Below are positions 12,095-23,770 of a stretch of DNA of 64,000 bases, piece after piece. The DNA is from Lycium barbarum (Eukaryota; Streptophyta; Magnoliopsida; Solanales; Solanaceae). A program made the translations under genes and the position numbers. Each line of letters opens with the position of its first letter. Position 1 is the first letter of the stretch. Location: NCBI RefSeq assembly GCF_019175385.1, contig NC_083339.1:46610074-46674073 (forward strand), read 5' to 3'. Below the pieces are notes generated by a model. It searched no databases and was not told where the DNA came from. It saw only the letters and a program-made list of their open reading frames with translations.

Positions 12095-12785
12095 AATATC
12101 AAATAATAGCCTTTATAATCTCTAACTTAGGCTCATCGTTACCATAGTCGTATCTATAGCACATCTCTTACCTTTATCTCATGTGAAATCCTCTATAAAC
12201 ATAGACTCGCAACTTTTCGGGACATTGGTCATAGCATATGTATTAGAGCTTATGGGCAATCTATAACAATGTCGGGGTCACATAAGGTCGAGAGCCCCCA
12301 CTTCCATTATGGAGCATTCACAAGCATTATGCCTCACCTTGAAGGAATTAGCATATAAGGTGAGTGTAGTCAATGAACGACATCAACGGATCGTAATATG
12401 GATCATTAGCCTTGTACAATCATAATATTATGGGCCTTAGAATCTTTAGACTTAGGCTCATCATTATCATTACTGCATTCGTAACATACCTCTTATCTTA
12501 TCCCATATGGGTATTCATGAACATAGGCTCTTAGTTTTCCGGAAGGTAGGAAAGTCATGAAGAGGTAAGGAAAATACTATCATAGGAATCGTATAAGGAT
12601 CATTAGCTTCGTAGGAATATTATATCATGAGCTTTATGACTTCTAGACTTAGATTCATCATTGGTATCGTCGTATTCGTAACATATCTCTTTTCTTTATC
12701 TCATATGAAGTTCTTTATACTCGTAGATTCATAGTTCCCAATATGTAGGAAAATCATAGAGAGATAGGAGGATTCATACCATATG
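12095..12785 (-). repeat. Internal triplication in LTR D
   Basis: Three diverged copies anchored near 12117, 12439 and 12644, each running from a 'taggctcatc'-type start through 'cgtaacatacctctt' to a TTTTCCGG/TTCCCAA end. Spacing is uneven (about 320 and 205 bp). Confidence 0.75.
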
Positions 12786-13604
12786 ATTCATGCCTTAGAA
12801 AGAAAGGACTAGCCTTACATACCTCTTTCTCTTAACAATTTCCATCGCTTGATTATTCTCCTTCAATGCTCACGTTTCTACCTTCAAGAGAATTCGCATT
12901 CACATTAGCTAATCGATTACATGAATGTGCTTACTAAAGCTAGAGAAAATTGGGCAGCATTTCCTTTGTTTATACAACTTTTCCCATATTGTATATCAAC
13001 TCCCAAACATTTATAATAACGTTCACAATATCATAACCATCAATCGTCATTCATCTACATTACCCTCATTTCCCAATTCCATTTCAATTCATCCATAATC
13101 ATGGTCATGGTATACTCGTGCGTTTTCTCACATATAATGCTTATCCCATGTCCTTAATATCATTTATAACATAACCATATCACAACACATCAATAATCGT
13201 GACTCAATTCAAAATATCACTCAAAATGACACTATTCACACTTTCATGACCCATTTTCTATATCCTTTCACAATCCAAGTGTTTCAACTTTCAAATACCT
13301 TAAACAACATGTAAATACCTTAAAACTTACCTTAGACGGTGTAGGAATGAACCTTGAGTGTAAACATTTCACTTGAGCAAAACCCTAGTTTCACCTTCAC
13401 TTGGATTCCTTGTCTTGGATGAACTTTAATGAGTTTCTTATACTTCATTTCCTTGGTTTGATGTAATTGATCACAAATACCCCTTGAATTCTTGTTGGAG
13501 AAGTGTAGAGAGATGTTTTAGAGAGAAGGGGAGTGAAGGGAAAATGAAATGAAATGAACTTGGATCCCCTTTTTAATACACAAAATCAGTCCCGACCCAT
13601 TTAT

Positions 13605-13750
13605 ACGGACACATATACGGTCCGTACAATTTATACGGTCCGTATGTGTGACCGTATAATGGTTCCAGTGGAGTCTCTTCTTTGGACAAGTTAGACGGCC
13701 AGATCTACGGTCTGTATCTTTTGTACGGTCCGTATAATGGACCGTACAAT
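13605..13750 (-). promoter_or_regulatory. ACGGWCCGT cluster in U3 of LTR D
   Basis: Several ATACGGTCCGTA-type palindromes within 150 bp, placed as in LTRs A and B. Role unproven. Confidence 0.4.
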
Positions 13751-14097
13751 TCACAGTTTTCCGAAAATCATTTTCGTCGACTCGTTTGATCTCCAATCCT
13801 TATGGAACATTATTGACACTTGTTTATCACTTCATTAAAAATCTAGGGGTAATTATAACTCTTCTCCAAAGCATCATTAAGTCATTGTTAATTCGTTATT
13901 CGTAAATCCTTTCCGATACATCTCGTATGTCTTGCCTCCTCTTGGCAACTTTATTCTCTTACTTTGAATGTCTTTGAAATCTCATTTAGAATCATCACAT
14001 GTTATTTCTTACTAGTCAAAACATCGCATACATCGTACCCTTCGTCAGTCTATTCACTGTGCATGAACGGAAAATTTTTCCGAGGTGTAATAATGGT

Positions 14098-14935
14098 GCA
14101 CTTTATCTCTACTTCCCTTCAGGTGCCCTTGTTGCTTTATACTTATTTGACTTGGTTGCAATTCGCTTCGTCTGTTAGTACGTTACCTCGTAATCAGTCT
14201 ACATTGGTCCTGTTTCTGCGAAACTTAACCAAATGCATGTTCGACATTAAACCGTTCTATTTTCCTTAGTTACTCTGCTCCCCTTGGTTGACCATCTTAT
14301 TCCTCTTGTACAGCTCCCATATATACACTAGCGGTCCTTGATTAACAAATTTTTTAAACTAAAAACCGTCTGATATTTTGCAAGACTAACGTCCGTAGCG
14401 GTCCCATCATAATGCTGGACCTGAAGAAAAGGTCGGATGTGCCAACTTCTGTAATGGTTTTCTCATATCCTTCTCATCGGCCCTGAGTGTAAAGCTAAAT
14501 TTTGTGGTGGGGCCATACTCACAGCTGTCATGGCGTTGTTTCATAGGGTCCTTAGACGGATCCTTCACGATAAAGGTCATAATATTTGAAGGGTTTGACT
14601 CAATCGCATAACTTATATTCCTCCTTATCTATTCTATTACTCTTTAACCCGTACTAGCAAAGGGGCATTAGTCTGATATCCATTTCCGGAGCTGACCCCA
14701 CATTCTTTTATGATTGAAACCTTTCTTTTTTATTAGCGTAATTGCAATTCTAACAAGAAGATAGAATCGGGACCGAACTTTCCTACGTTGCTGGCTCTAT
14801 CGCATAATCTAGATCATGAAGAAAAGAGGTATTTCCTAAATGCCCTGTAGTCCCCTGTTTAGAAGTATGGCACGCTTCATATCCCTAAACAAGACTCTAC
14901 TAGACATGGCACATAGACATCCCTAGGACTGACCC
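14098..14935 (-). mobile_element. Interior of E-type element next to the PBS (part 3)
   Basis: Non-coding. The last 90 bases before the PBS resemble the leader of element H at about 50310-50410 (a 'tgccctg...cctgtttaga...aagactctacta' pattern), which shows that this is the leader of a minus-strand element. I see no gag start, zinc knuckle or pol motif. Confidence 0.55.
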
Positions 14936-14947
14936 GCTCAGATACCA
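14936..14947 (-). other. Primer binding site, element E
   Basis: The reverse complement reads TGGTATCTGAGC, one base from the usual plant iMet site TGGTATCAGAGC. It lies three bases from the LTR. Confidence 0.8.
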
Positions 14948-15410
14948 CTTTGTCACACCCCGGCGAGGGGCATGACAAGCACCCGACCCTAACAGTCGGA
15001 TACCACCTGACGTTACATAATATAACCTTAATACAACAATCCTGATCGTAATCATTAGCATGTACATATAAGAGCACCGGTACACAGAAAGGCCCAACAC
15101 AAGGATAACATAACCTCTTTGTGAACGACTTTATACATAAGCTGGCCGTCAAGGCCGCAACATGAACATCAAAAATATCATATAGCCACCCAGGCTATAA
15201 CATGTGTATCATAAGTATAATGAAAACATGCATGACTCTGACACCCACTATACTGTCTATGAGCCTCTAAGAGTACGTACATATGTCGTATACATAATAT
15301 GCACACTCGATATATACCCAACTAGCAAGCCTGGCATAATGGTACTTGCTGACGTCCCGCTGAAGCTGGCGATTCTATTGAGAATGTCCTTCTGCTCTTC
15401 CTGTCAGGAC

Positions 15411-15468
15411 CTGCAGCATGAAATGCAGCGCACCAAGAAGTAGGACGGTCCGTACAAATAAGAGTACT
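15411..15468 (-). other. Variant hairpin module, LTR E copy
   Basis: Stem 3 is CTGCA/TGCAG (15411-15415 with 15424-15428), a paired change from CTGCG/CGCAG. Stems 1 and 2 are degenerate. Confidence 0.5.
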
Positions 15469-15613
15469 AAGTATGTAAGGCAAGGAAATAATGACATCAG
15501 TAAAATATGAATGTAAACATGAGAGAATAGTGATAATTGGTAACCTGTGACATCTAAAACCATACAATATGCCATGCATGAGAAAATCATTTTTCATATG
15601 CAAGTAAATATAC

Positions 15614-15616
<3 letters not shown>

Positions 15617-15647
<31 letters not shown>
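15617..15647. repeat. (AT)n microsatellite
   Basis: 31 bp of nearly pure AT in LTR E. Confidence 0.95.
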
Positions 15648-15648
<1 letters not shown>

Positions 15649-15650
15649 CA

Positions 15651-15895
15651 TACCCGTTCGTAGTGGGACTCGGTGTGAAGAGTACCCGGCCCTTTCAGGA
15701 CTCGGTGTGAAACGTACCCGGCCTTTTCAGGACTCAGTGTGTATATCATCATCATCATATCATCATCCTCCCTGCATCCGGGAAAACATCATAACGTACC
15801 CGACCCTAATGGGACTCGGTGTGAATACCCAACTGATCAGTGGTTGCACATCCAATTGTCGTATTCGGCTGACTATAGCGCGGCTCGGTGGAGTA
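15651..15895 (-). repeat. Tandem repeat units of LTR E
   Basis: About five units with cores TACCCG(G/T)CC...GGACTCGGTGTGAA, broken by a short CATCAT stretch. Same unit type as in family H. Confidence 0.75.
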
Positions 15896-16223
15896 AAATA
15901 GTGCATACATATATATAAATGCATGAGGGGTTAAAGAAGTGACATTGGGCCTTTCGGAGTGACGTAAGGTCGTTATACATCCAAATACATTATGGGACAT
16001 ATAACGAGGACAAGGAATGACTCAAATGATAATACTCACATTAACATCATAAGGATCTTTCTTAAAGTATACAGACGGTTTAATAGGAGTCAATGAACAA
16101 CTTAGCTGGGGACGTTTACTTAATTTCGTAAAATATCGGGAATTCCATAAAAATAGAGTTTTATGGAAATAAATATGCATCTTTCATAAAATATATGTAC
16201 CTCTCAAAAAATACGTATTTTTC

Positions 16224-16226
<3 letters not shown>

Positions 16227-16278
<52 letters not shown>
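16227..16278. repeat. (AT)n microsatellite, 52 bp
   Basis: Pure AT run in LTR E. Confidence 0.95.
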
Positions 16279-16280
<2 letters not shown>

Positions 16281-17459
16281 TAAAATGTAGGAATTCTGGA
16301 ATAGACTCGAATGGATTGATAATTCACGCTAGGGGTTGTATTTATTCGTGCTAAGGAAAATGATAGTGAAAACCTTACATACCTTTATCTTCAAAAATGT
16401 GACCTAGAGGAATTCCCTATTCCTATGTTGGTACTTCTCTTGCACCTAAACGGAAATATACAATCTAGGGTAGTCTTCTCATAGCTTGCATGCGAAGTAT
16501 TCTAGGTGTTATATCCAATTCTTTCGGAGTTATGGAAATTCGGGTAGCATTTCCTCTGTTTATACTCCGATCCCAGGATTATAACAACAACCCAACACCA
16601 ACAATCATAATGCATACTCATTCCCATACTAATTTGTCAAAAATATCCATCATAATCCATCATCAATACCCATCATAGATTTATTTCGTATTTCCACCAA
16701 TTCGACTAAATACGAGCTAAATCTAGCAATACCCAATTTACGAATTTATGTAAACTTTTGATAATGCAGGAATATCTACCTTAAATGGGTTGCATGTGTG
16801 CCGGGTTCGAGTTTCCTACTCTTATCCAAGATGATACTACAACGGAAATCGAAAACTACAAAGTAATACGTACTTTCCGAGCCTAAGTTGAAGTTGGAAC
16901 CCACCAAATTGGGCTAAGGTTAGTGTGGAGGCTTGAAGGAGTGTTAGAGAGGTTTCTAGAGACTTCTAGGTGGTGAGAATGGGTGAAAAATGAGTAAACA
17001 AAATGAGTTTGGGGCTATTAATAGGGTTGTGGGTCGGGTCAGTTAATGGGCTTTTAAGTGGGCTTCCAGGATTTTCGCGCAGGTTCGCGGGCCTCTGGCA
17101 GTCAGTGTTAAAATGCCCATAACTCCCTACTTTGATGCCGTATCGACAAAATTTTTGTTGCGTTGAAAACTAGACTCGATGAAATTCAATTTGGATAGCT
17201 TATGCACTCCATAACTTCTCATATGCTAGGAGATATAGCTCACTCAATTTGAACAAAAAATCCTGTCCGAAATTTGCCTAGTTTTTCCCAAAGCTTTGAT
17301 AACTTACATTCTCCAACCAGCTTGACCTCAGAACCTTTAGCTATTCTCTTATTACTTGTTAGAAGTATTTCTTAGTCTTATAATAGTTCCATGTCCTCTC
17401 CAAGATCATGTTCGTTTAGTAACGGTACTAACGATATGAAATTTTTCCAAGATGTAACA

Positions 17460-19041
17460 CCCGTTTGTCATGACTTATATCCCGCGGAACGCCCTTAGCT
17501 CCTGGGAGGGCGAGGAGTAACATCTATCCTTCGCTGTTTGTGAACTGCCCCTACCGGACTGGTGACAACCTCTCCCGGACTGAGAACCACCTCATCTAGG
17601 TTGTGCACCACCCCTACCTGAAAAACCACTTCTGCTAACCCAAGGTGCTGGATTCTAGAATTGGGACCCCTGCTGAGTCCCACTCTGCCTGGGTTTGGGA
17701 TATTCTTTTGCGAAATATCCCGGGTCACCACACACATAACAACCTCTGAGCAGCTGGGGATGATTCACTAATACTGAAAACCCCGAATACCTTTCACGAT
17801 CTACAGATCGAGTGTAAGAATCTCGAGAAGTCTATCCGGCACTGAATCCACTAAGCCCAGAAGGGCCACCAGCTATAATATGAATCGTTGATTGAATGAG
17901 GCTGCGAGAGTGGTACTAATGACTCCTACCCATATGGCTCCTACCTCTAGAAGTCGAACAACTGAAATTGTCGAGCTGCCAGATCCTCTTTTCATCATTC
18001 CCATCATGAGCCTTAACCCTTGTAGACTCCACCTTAGTAGCATGATCAACCACTGACTAGAAAGAAGAACTAAAAGTTACCAACTGTAGAGTCGCCACCT
18101 TCAACGAAAGCACTAATCCCTTGACGAATCTCCTCACCCTCTCTAGCTTGGTGGGGAGTAACTGATAAGCATAACGGGCCAAAGAGTGAAATCTAGACTC
18201 ATACTCGACTACGGATATCCTTCTCTTCTGTAAGTCATTGAACTCACCTCTCCTCCTGTCCCTCAAAGTTCGGGGGACGTACTTCTCTAGAAACACCTGA
18301 TAGAACTGGGTCCAAGTCAAAGGAGGCGACCCAGCTGTTCGACACTCAATATAGGACCTCGACCATAACTTTATGTCCTCATGCAACTGGAAGGAAATAT
18401 AATCAACCCCATGTGACTCAACTGCTCCCAACTTATGCCACCTCTCATGACTATCCACAATAAACTCATATGCGTCCTCTCTGGGGGGTTCCATAAAACT
18501 CTTGCGGCTTCATCTTGGTAAACCTCACAAATAGATCCTACTCCTTATGGCTCATAGTTGGGCCAGCAAGGGGCATAGGAGCTAAGGCAGGCGGTAGAAC
18601 CTCATCAATGCAGGAAGCCACAACAGTAGCGGGCTATGCCCCAATAGCACAGAACTGATCTGGAGTCTGACCTCCAACTCAGGTCTGGGAACTGTCTGGA
18701 GTAGCTGGGAGGGTGCCTGACTTATGCATCCCCTCAAAAAGGCTTAAGAATGTGAACCATGGCATCCTAGAGTATAGGAGTTGTAATGATAGAAGGTGGC
18801 TGAGCCTGGGCTAGTCCTGGCTGCTCCTTCTCTATAAACTCACCGTCGTACTCTACCTCGGGCTCAGGAGACGCTGATCTGGCCTGGGTTCAATCAACTG
18901 CGGGTGGTCTACCCCAATCCGATGCTGCCCCACGCCTCTACCTCTACCGCGGCCTCTGGCTCGGCCGCGACCTCATGCCCCAACCACAACAGTTGGATCG
19001 GGTACATAGTCTCTGGCAACTGTAGCACGTGTCCTCACCAT
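17460..19041 (-). pseudogene. gag: Gypsy gag pseudogene, element G
   Basis: This is the remains of a capsid/nucleocapsid gene of a Ty3/Gypsy element, read leftwards from an ATG at 19041-19039. The start encodes a short basic N-terminus and then a Gly/Arg-rich stretch already hit by a stop. 18494-18057 is open for 145 codons and carries the retrotransposon gag core (W-x-x-F-x-x-x-F-x-x-x-Y-V-P-R-T-L, then E-F-N-D-L-Q and Y-E-S-R-F-H-S-L). Near 17690-17740 a degenerate zinc knuckle reads C-Y-V-C-G-D-P-G-Y-F-A-K-E-Y, where the expected His and last Cys have both become Tyr. The gene stops at LTR E on its left. The gag differs clearly from those of F, I and J, so G is another lineage. It cannot make an intact protein. 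Confidence 0.85.
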
Positions 19042-19242
19042 CTGTGAGAGAATAGGAATTGAAGTCAGATACTATTGGAATCATCTAGATACCAATTTGA
19101 ATAAAGTAGCACGAAAGGAATGAAATAATGAAAGATTCCTAAATGTCCTTTAGCCTCTTGTAGATAAGTACAGAGCTCATTGTACCGATCCGAAAGACTC
19201 TGCTAGACATTGCTCTTGTACTTGTAAGACTAGTAACCTAGG

Positions 19243-19254
19243 GCTCTGATACCA
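19243..19254 (-). other. Primer binding site, element G
   Basis: The reverse complement is exactly TGGTATCAGAGC, complementary to the plant initiator tRNA-Met 3' end. Confidence 0.88.
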
Positions 19255-19535
19255 ACTTATCATGACCCAAATCGTGGTTCGTGAGGGCACCCACACAAAC
19301 CCCATGGTGGGCGAGCCCTTCCCTTACACTAATTCATTTTAATTAGCAGTCATCAAGCAGAAATATGAAGCTAATATACTAACAGTCTCGGTATATATGA
19401 ATAAGTGTGGAAGTACTAATACATAAATACCCCAAAATCGGGTCTAAAACTAGTACCAGAAACACTACTAAATAAATACATAGTCTGAAAAGGAAATACA
19501 AATCAAGTCTAATAAATACTATCTCGGAAAAGAAA

Positions 19536-19537
<2 letters not shown>

Positions 19538-19567
<30 letters not shown>
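19538..19567. repeat. (AT)n microsatellite
   Basis: 30-bp AT run in LTR G. Confidence 0.95.
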
Positions 19568-19574
<7 letters not shown>

Positions 19575-20356
19575 GAAGAGCCTCTGGGCTACGGATCTAG
19601 AAAATGGCTTACCCTAGAAACTCTATCAACAAGCCTCGGGATCACTCGCGAGGACAGGAACTGGAACCTGTGACGTACTCTGCACTCAGAGAAAAGTGCA
19701 GCAAGAGTAGTATGAGTACAAAACACACGTACTCACAGGTATCACAGGCCGACGACAATTAGTTCACGCATATACATAGACAGAATTTAATAGATAGAGA
19801 AGATAAGCAGTCAAGACAAACACACAACAACGATAATAAGGAAAGTCTCACCATAATGATAGTCGCAATGGATCCCAACAACTCACATCATAAGCCTAGG
19901 TGGAGCCTCTAATCCACAAGTCTGTCAATTCATTAATTAAGTCCTCACAACAGACATTAACTCAGTATATCAACAACATGAATTAATAAATAATATGCCA
20001 TGATGTGGAATGAATGTAATAATATGCTATGTAATGCAATTCCCCCCAGGCCTCCTCTCCGTACCATACACAAATTCTAAGGACAATGTCATAATATTCA
20101 TGACCCACGGGGGCCCTGCGAAGTCCATGTACCACGGTCGCTCAAACCCCATTCCTCTCTTTCCTTTTTTGACCCCCATGTCGCCACACGGGGGGAACAT
20201 GGGGACGTAAAAAAGGGGGTCTTATCAACTTGTTCCGACCTAGGATAATAAGCTCATGAGCTTGGTCTTACTTCACCGTTGAGAAAGGAAAGAAGTATGT
20301 ACCTCAGATCACGATCACTCTCTTTCACTCTTGTATGTAACCTCATATCACGGGCA

Positions 20357-20372
20357 CTCTCTCTCTCTCTCT
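20357..20372. repeat. (CT)n microsatellite
   Basis: Eight CT units in LTR G; the equivalent site at 54166-54207 has expanded to 42 bp. Confidence 0.9.
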
Positions 20373-21389
20373 TTTACTCTCTCCGGCAAAGACCATGAAG
20401 GCTCCAGTCTCTCATTTATCATCATTTCAAGAGTAATCATGTCAAATCAATAATACATGAAATATAGGATGTCTGCCATGCATAACTCAACCTCATCAAT
20501 ATGACACTCGTAGAAGCCATAATAATTACCATGAATACAAATCGTAATCCAATTTATCAGAACCAATCCTTCCATTGAGATTAGTGAGAATTCAAGAAAC
20601 AAAGAGATTCACATCAATATGATGAAAAGCCCACATAACAGCTGACAATACCAACTTAGTCGGAATATAACTCCACACCATGCCCGAAAGCTTATCATGC
20701 TTTTCCCATCAATCACTACTATACATATATGATTCGCTAATCGGAGTCTAGACATAAGTAAATCGTTACCTGCCTAGAAGCCGAACAGGTGCCACGAACT
20801 AGTCTACTAGAGCCTTTCTACATTAGATTACGAGGCTAATGATACCCATGAAGCCATAAAACCAATCAAAAAAAAAAAAACAACCCTTAAAAGAGAACCC
20901 CAACCCACATGTAAAATAGAAAACTCATAGGAAAATTAAGCTACCCAAAGTCTAGGGAGTCCAAATACCAATTTTCATCACAAACTAGTCTCAATTGAGC
21001 ATCAATTTCATTATTCCATCAAAACCCACAATTTATAAGAAAACCCTTATCTTCCATGATCATAATCTTAAGTAAAAGAGAAATTCAAGCTTAACAACTA
21101 GTTACTTCAATGATTAAATGATTAGAATCAAGAGACTTTCCCAACAAGACATGATTTAGAAAGAAAGATAGTTCAAAATCAACATAGGGTTTATCACCCC
21201 AAAATCCTCAAATTAAACGTGTTTCTCTAACATGATTTCCCCACTTTAAAGGCAACATATACAAAATAAGAAGGTATAAAACTTACCTAATGGAAGAATC
21301 CTCAAAAAGACCAGCAAAATTGCCCCTAAAAACCCTCTAAGTCTCCAATTTAGTGAATGGAAAGAAATGGTTTGAATTTGGGGATTTAA

Positions 21390-21565
21390 TGATCCTCACC
21401 CCAGCGATCTCGCTTATGGGGACCCATTTTCCACAAATGTGGCCTCGCATTTGTAGTGATATATCCGCAGATGCGGCCTCATTTGATAACACACAGCCTC
21501 GTATCTGAGGACCAAGTCCGTATAGGCAGGCCTTAGATGCGACCCTAAGTCCGCATATGCGGACA
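21390..21565 (-). promoter_or_regulatory. CCGCATATGCGG palindrome cluster in U3 of LTR G
   Basis: Several full or half copies of TCCGCATATGCGGA, including the perfect 16-bp palindrome GTCCGCATATGCGGAC at 21549-21564. Placed like the ACGGWCCGT clusters of other families. Role unproven. Confidence 0.45.
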
Positions 21566-22355
21566 CCAAAAACCAGAAAATTCTTGTTTTTCACCAACTT
21601 CAACCCGAAACCCAAAACCCGACACTATTTTCAGACCTCCTGGATACAAATCAAGCATGCAACCTACTATAAAAATACGCTACAAACGCATCTGTGCCTT
21701 CGGAATCTACAAATGAGGTAATCTTAGCCCAATCAACCCCTAAAACCTAGTTTCCAACCAAATGACCAAAACACCCCTTATGTGCCTTAGGAACCGAACC
21801 AACTATTAGAACTGACAAAAAATGTCAAAAAGACTCGTTAACCTAAAAGTCAACTATTGGTCAACTCTTTTTCACTTATTCAACTTAAAAGCTTCTAAAT
21901 TGCTAAAATTCCATCAAGACTCTCCCGACTACCTCAAGAAGCGTTCTGTCACACCCTAACCTTGATAGGGCATGGTGGGCACCCGACCCTTATTTAGGGC
22001 CGAGCGAACCCACTGATTCTTATTACACTCATAATCTCTTTGGACTCTTAAATCAAATAAACCGAAATACATAGTAAAGGCTTTCAGAAACATTCCTTAC
22101 GTTGTTCTCAAGTCAAGTAAAATCTGTAATCATATGGAATTTGCAACATAATGCATAATGGTACATCGGCTTGTAGAGCCGCTTACAAGACTGACAACCC
22201 ACATACGTGACTCTGTCTGCAAAGTCTCTAACATCAATCAAGAAATCATAATATATATATATGTACTCTGACTCGGCAACACTCCGGAAGGAAATGGAGC
22301 TCGCCAATCCCACTGGAACTTCTTCTAGCAATGTCTTCTACTCATCTGTATGTAC

Positions 22356-22413
22356 CTGCGTGGCATGAAACGCAGCCCCCGAAGAAAGGGGGTCAGTACG
22401 GAATATGTACTGA
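22356..22413 (-). other. Three-hairpin module, H-type copy
   Basis: TCAGTAC/GTACTGA, CCCCC/GGGGG and CTGCG/CGCAG stems, contiguous and all fully paired. Confidence 0.8.
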
Positions 22414-22546
22414 GCATGTAAAACATGAAATACCGTAAAGAGGATCATAACCAAAATGGAGATTTACTAGAAACAAGTATGATTTTAAAAACATCAATAC
22501 ATATGCCTTTTGAAATGAAAATCATGCATACCATCATCATATACCG

Positions 22547-22695
22547 TACCTGGCCCATTATGGGACTCGGTGGATAAAATAATATCATCATGTCAGCATA
22601 CTATCATATCATCATGCATATATATACCGTACCCGGCCCTCTAGTGAGGGACTCGGTGGATAAATCATGTCATCATACTATCATATCCTCATGCA

Positions 22696-22757
<62 letters not shown>

Positions 22758-22945
22758 GTACCCGGCCCTCTAGTGAGGGACTCGGTGAATGAAGTCATCA
22801 TATGCCCTTCTGGCCGCCATAACATATCATCATCTCATCATGTCATCATGTATATACATACCGTACCCGGCCCTCTAGTGAGGGACTCGGTGAACAATGC
22901 AGTGGAGTGCGCACGATAACATACCCGGCCCGGGACTCAGTGAAA
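22547..22945 (-). repeat. Hairpin repeat array, H-type LTR
   Basis: Four to five units of ACCGTACCCGGCCCTCTAGT then GAGGGACTCGGTGA, each able to fold through CCCTC/GAGGG. They are separated by AT and CATCAT spacers. Confidence 0.85.
22699..22755. repeat. (AT)n microsatellite, 57 bp
   Basis: Pure AT run between two hairpin units. Confidence 0.95.
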
Positions 22946-23504
22946 GATTCATTGAGGCATGCACGAGCAGAGTAGTGAGAAACTATATGCACATAAATCA
23001 ATTTTTAAGACTCGATGGATGAGTACACAAAACGACACTTGAAAGATCACAAACACGTTTCGGGTCAATCCGGGTTAGTATAAGAAAGTTATGAACATTT
23101 TAGTACAGAAACCTCTACGAACATTTCAGAAGCTATCTTTGGAAAATGAAAGCAATAGTCATTTCAAGTCCCATTCGAATATCGCTATGGATCAAATCAA
23201 AATAGAACTTTTGGAACCACACACATGTATCAAGACATAACAAAACAGTTTTCGGAAGTCAAGAACATTAGCCATCCTAGTGGCTCTAACAATAGGAGTT
23301 TCTTTTAAATCATACATATACTTTGTCTATTTGTGTTACACCTCGGAAAATTTCCCGTTGGTACGCAAGTAAATGAACTAATGATGTGTGCGAGGAGTGC
23401 GAGTGTATAATGTTTCATGGGAAATGTATGTAAAGGGATGTGGATGATTAGAATGAAAAGTCGAGAAATGAGAAAAATTGAAAGTTGGCAAAACTGCACA
23501 GTGG

Positions 23505-23770
23505 TCGTATAGTGCAAAATACGGACTGTAAAGTGCAATACGGTCCGTAAACTTGACGTCGTAAACTGGCATGTCCAACTTCAACTTTCTGCCAGCTGAG
23601 GAAATGGCTAAAATACGACCTGGTGGACGGACTGTAAAGTGATTTACGACCCGTAAACCATGGTCGTAAATCACCATGCATGCAGGCCAAAGTTTCTGGT
23701 TCTGCTTAAGCTTAAAAACTACCACGAGGGACGGTCCGTAAACTGAAATACGGACCGTAAACCTCCATGG
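23505..23770 (+). promoter_or_regulatory. ACGGWCCGT cluster in U3 of LTR F
   Basis: About five ATACGG(A/T)CCGTAAA-type palindromes 170-440 bp from the LTR start, at the same place as in LTRs A and B. The role is a guess. Confidence 0.45.

Larger units (their letters stand above)
10877..14092 (-). mobile_element. Solo LTR D (3,216 bp)
   Basis: Begins TGTCACGACCC at 10877 and ends CCGAGGTGTAATA at 14092; the last bases should be ACA and have decayed to ATA. The 5-bp duplication ATGGT flanks it (10872-10876 and 14093-14097), which fixes both ends despite that decay. It is longer than the A/B LTRs partly because a segment of about 150 bp is present three times (12095-12785), whereas the related LTR at 1-2337 appears to have it once. 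It also has a 32-bp tandem array at 11634-11828, a degenerate hairpin module near 11281-11330 and a fourth hairpin GACGGG/CCCGTC at 11147-11164. Confidence 0.93.
14951..17459 (-). mobile_element. 5' LTR of element E
   Basis: Begins TGTCACACCCCGG at 14951 next to the PBS and ends CCAAGATGTAACA at 17459 (2,509 bp). The PBS on its left makes it the 5' LTR of a minus-strand element. On its right it abuts the decayed gag of element G, into which it seems to have inserted. It holds two long AT runs, CCCGG...GGACTCGGTGTG repeat units at about 15650-15895, and a variant hairpin module in which stem 3 is CTGCA/TGCAG. Its U3 end resembles 53090-53790. Confidence 0.88.
19258..21946 (-). mobile_element. 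5' LTR of element G
   Basis: Starts TATCATGACCC at 19258, a decayed TGTCATGACCC, three bases from the PBS. It extends right to the H-type LTR at 21947; its true U3 end is not certain, and it may be truncated there. About 600 bp of it (near 19850-20465) recurs at 53791-54284. It carries AT and CT microsatellites, a poly-A at 20868-20881, and near its U3 end a cluster of palindromes with core CCGCATATGCGG. A hairpin pair GTACTC/GAGTAC with TGCACT/AGTGCA inside (about 19674-19716) may stand in for the hairpin module of other families. No coding sequence. Confidence 0.8.
21947..23333 (-). mobile_element. H-family LTR, U5-side part, cut by element F
   Basis: Begins TGTCACACCCTAACC at 21947 and matches the LTR at 50427-53089 closely through to 23333, where the LTR of F begins (TGTTACACC at 23334) after ATTTG. 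In the intact H LTRs the matching text goes on past this point, so F inserted here. The U3 half of this copy is not found next to F, because F has lost its right end. It contains a hairpin module (22356-22413), an AT run and four hairpin repeat units. Confidence 0.88.

Noticed and set aside
19965..20215. Open frame at 20010-20210 with a counterpart at 53965-54411, suggesting a conserved small protein
   Set aside because: Both lie in copies of the same G-family LTR; the second runs into a CT microsatellite and the reading differs after it.
22590..22919. 109-codon open frame with repeated V-P-G-P-L-V-R-D-S-V peptides
   Set aside because: Translation of the hairpin repeat array plus AT microsatellite in an LTR; the same peptides appear wherever that array occurs.
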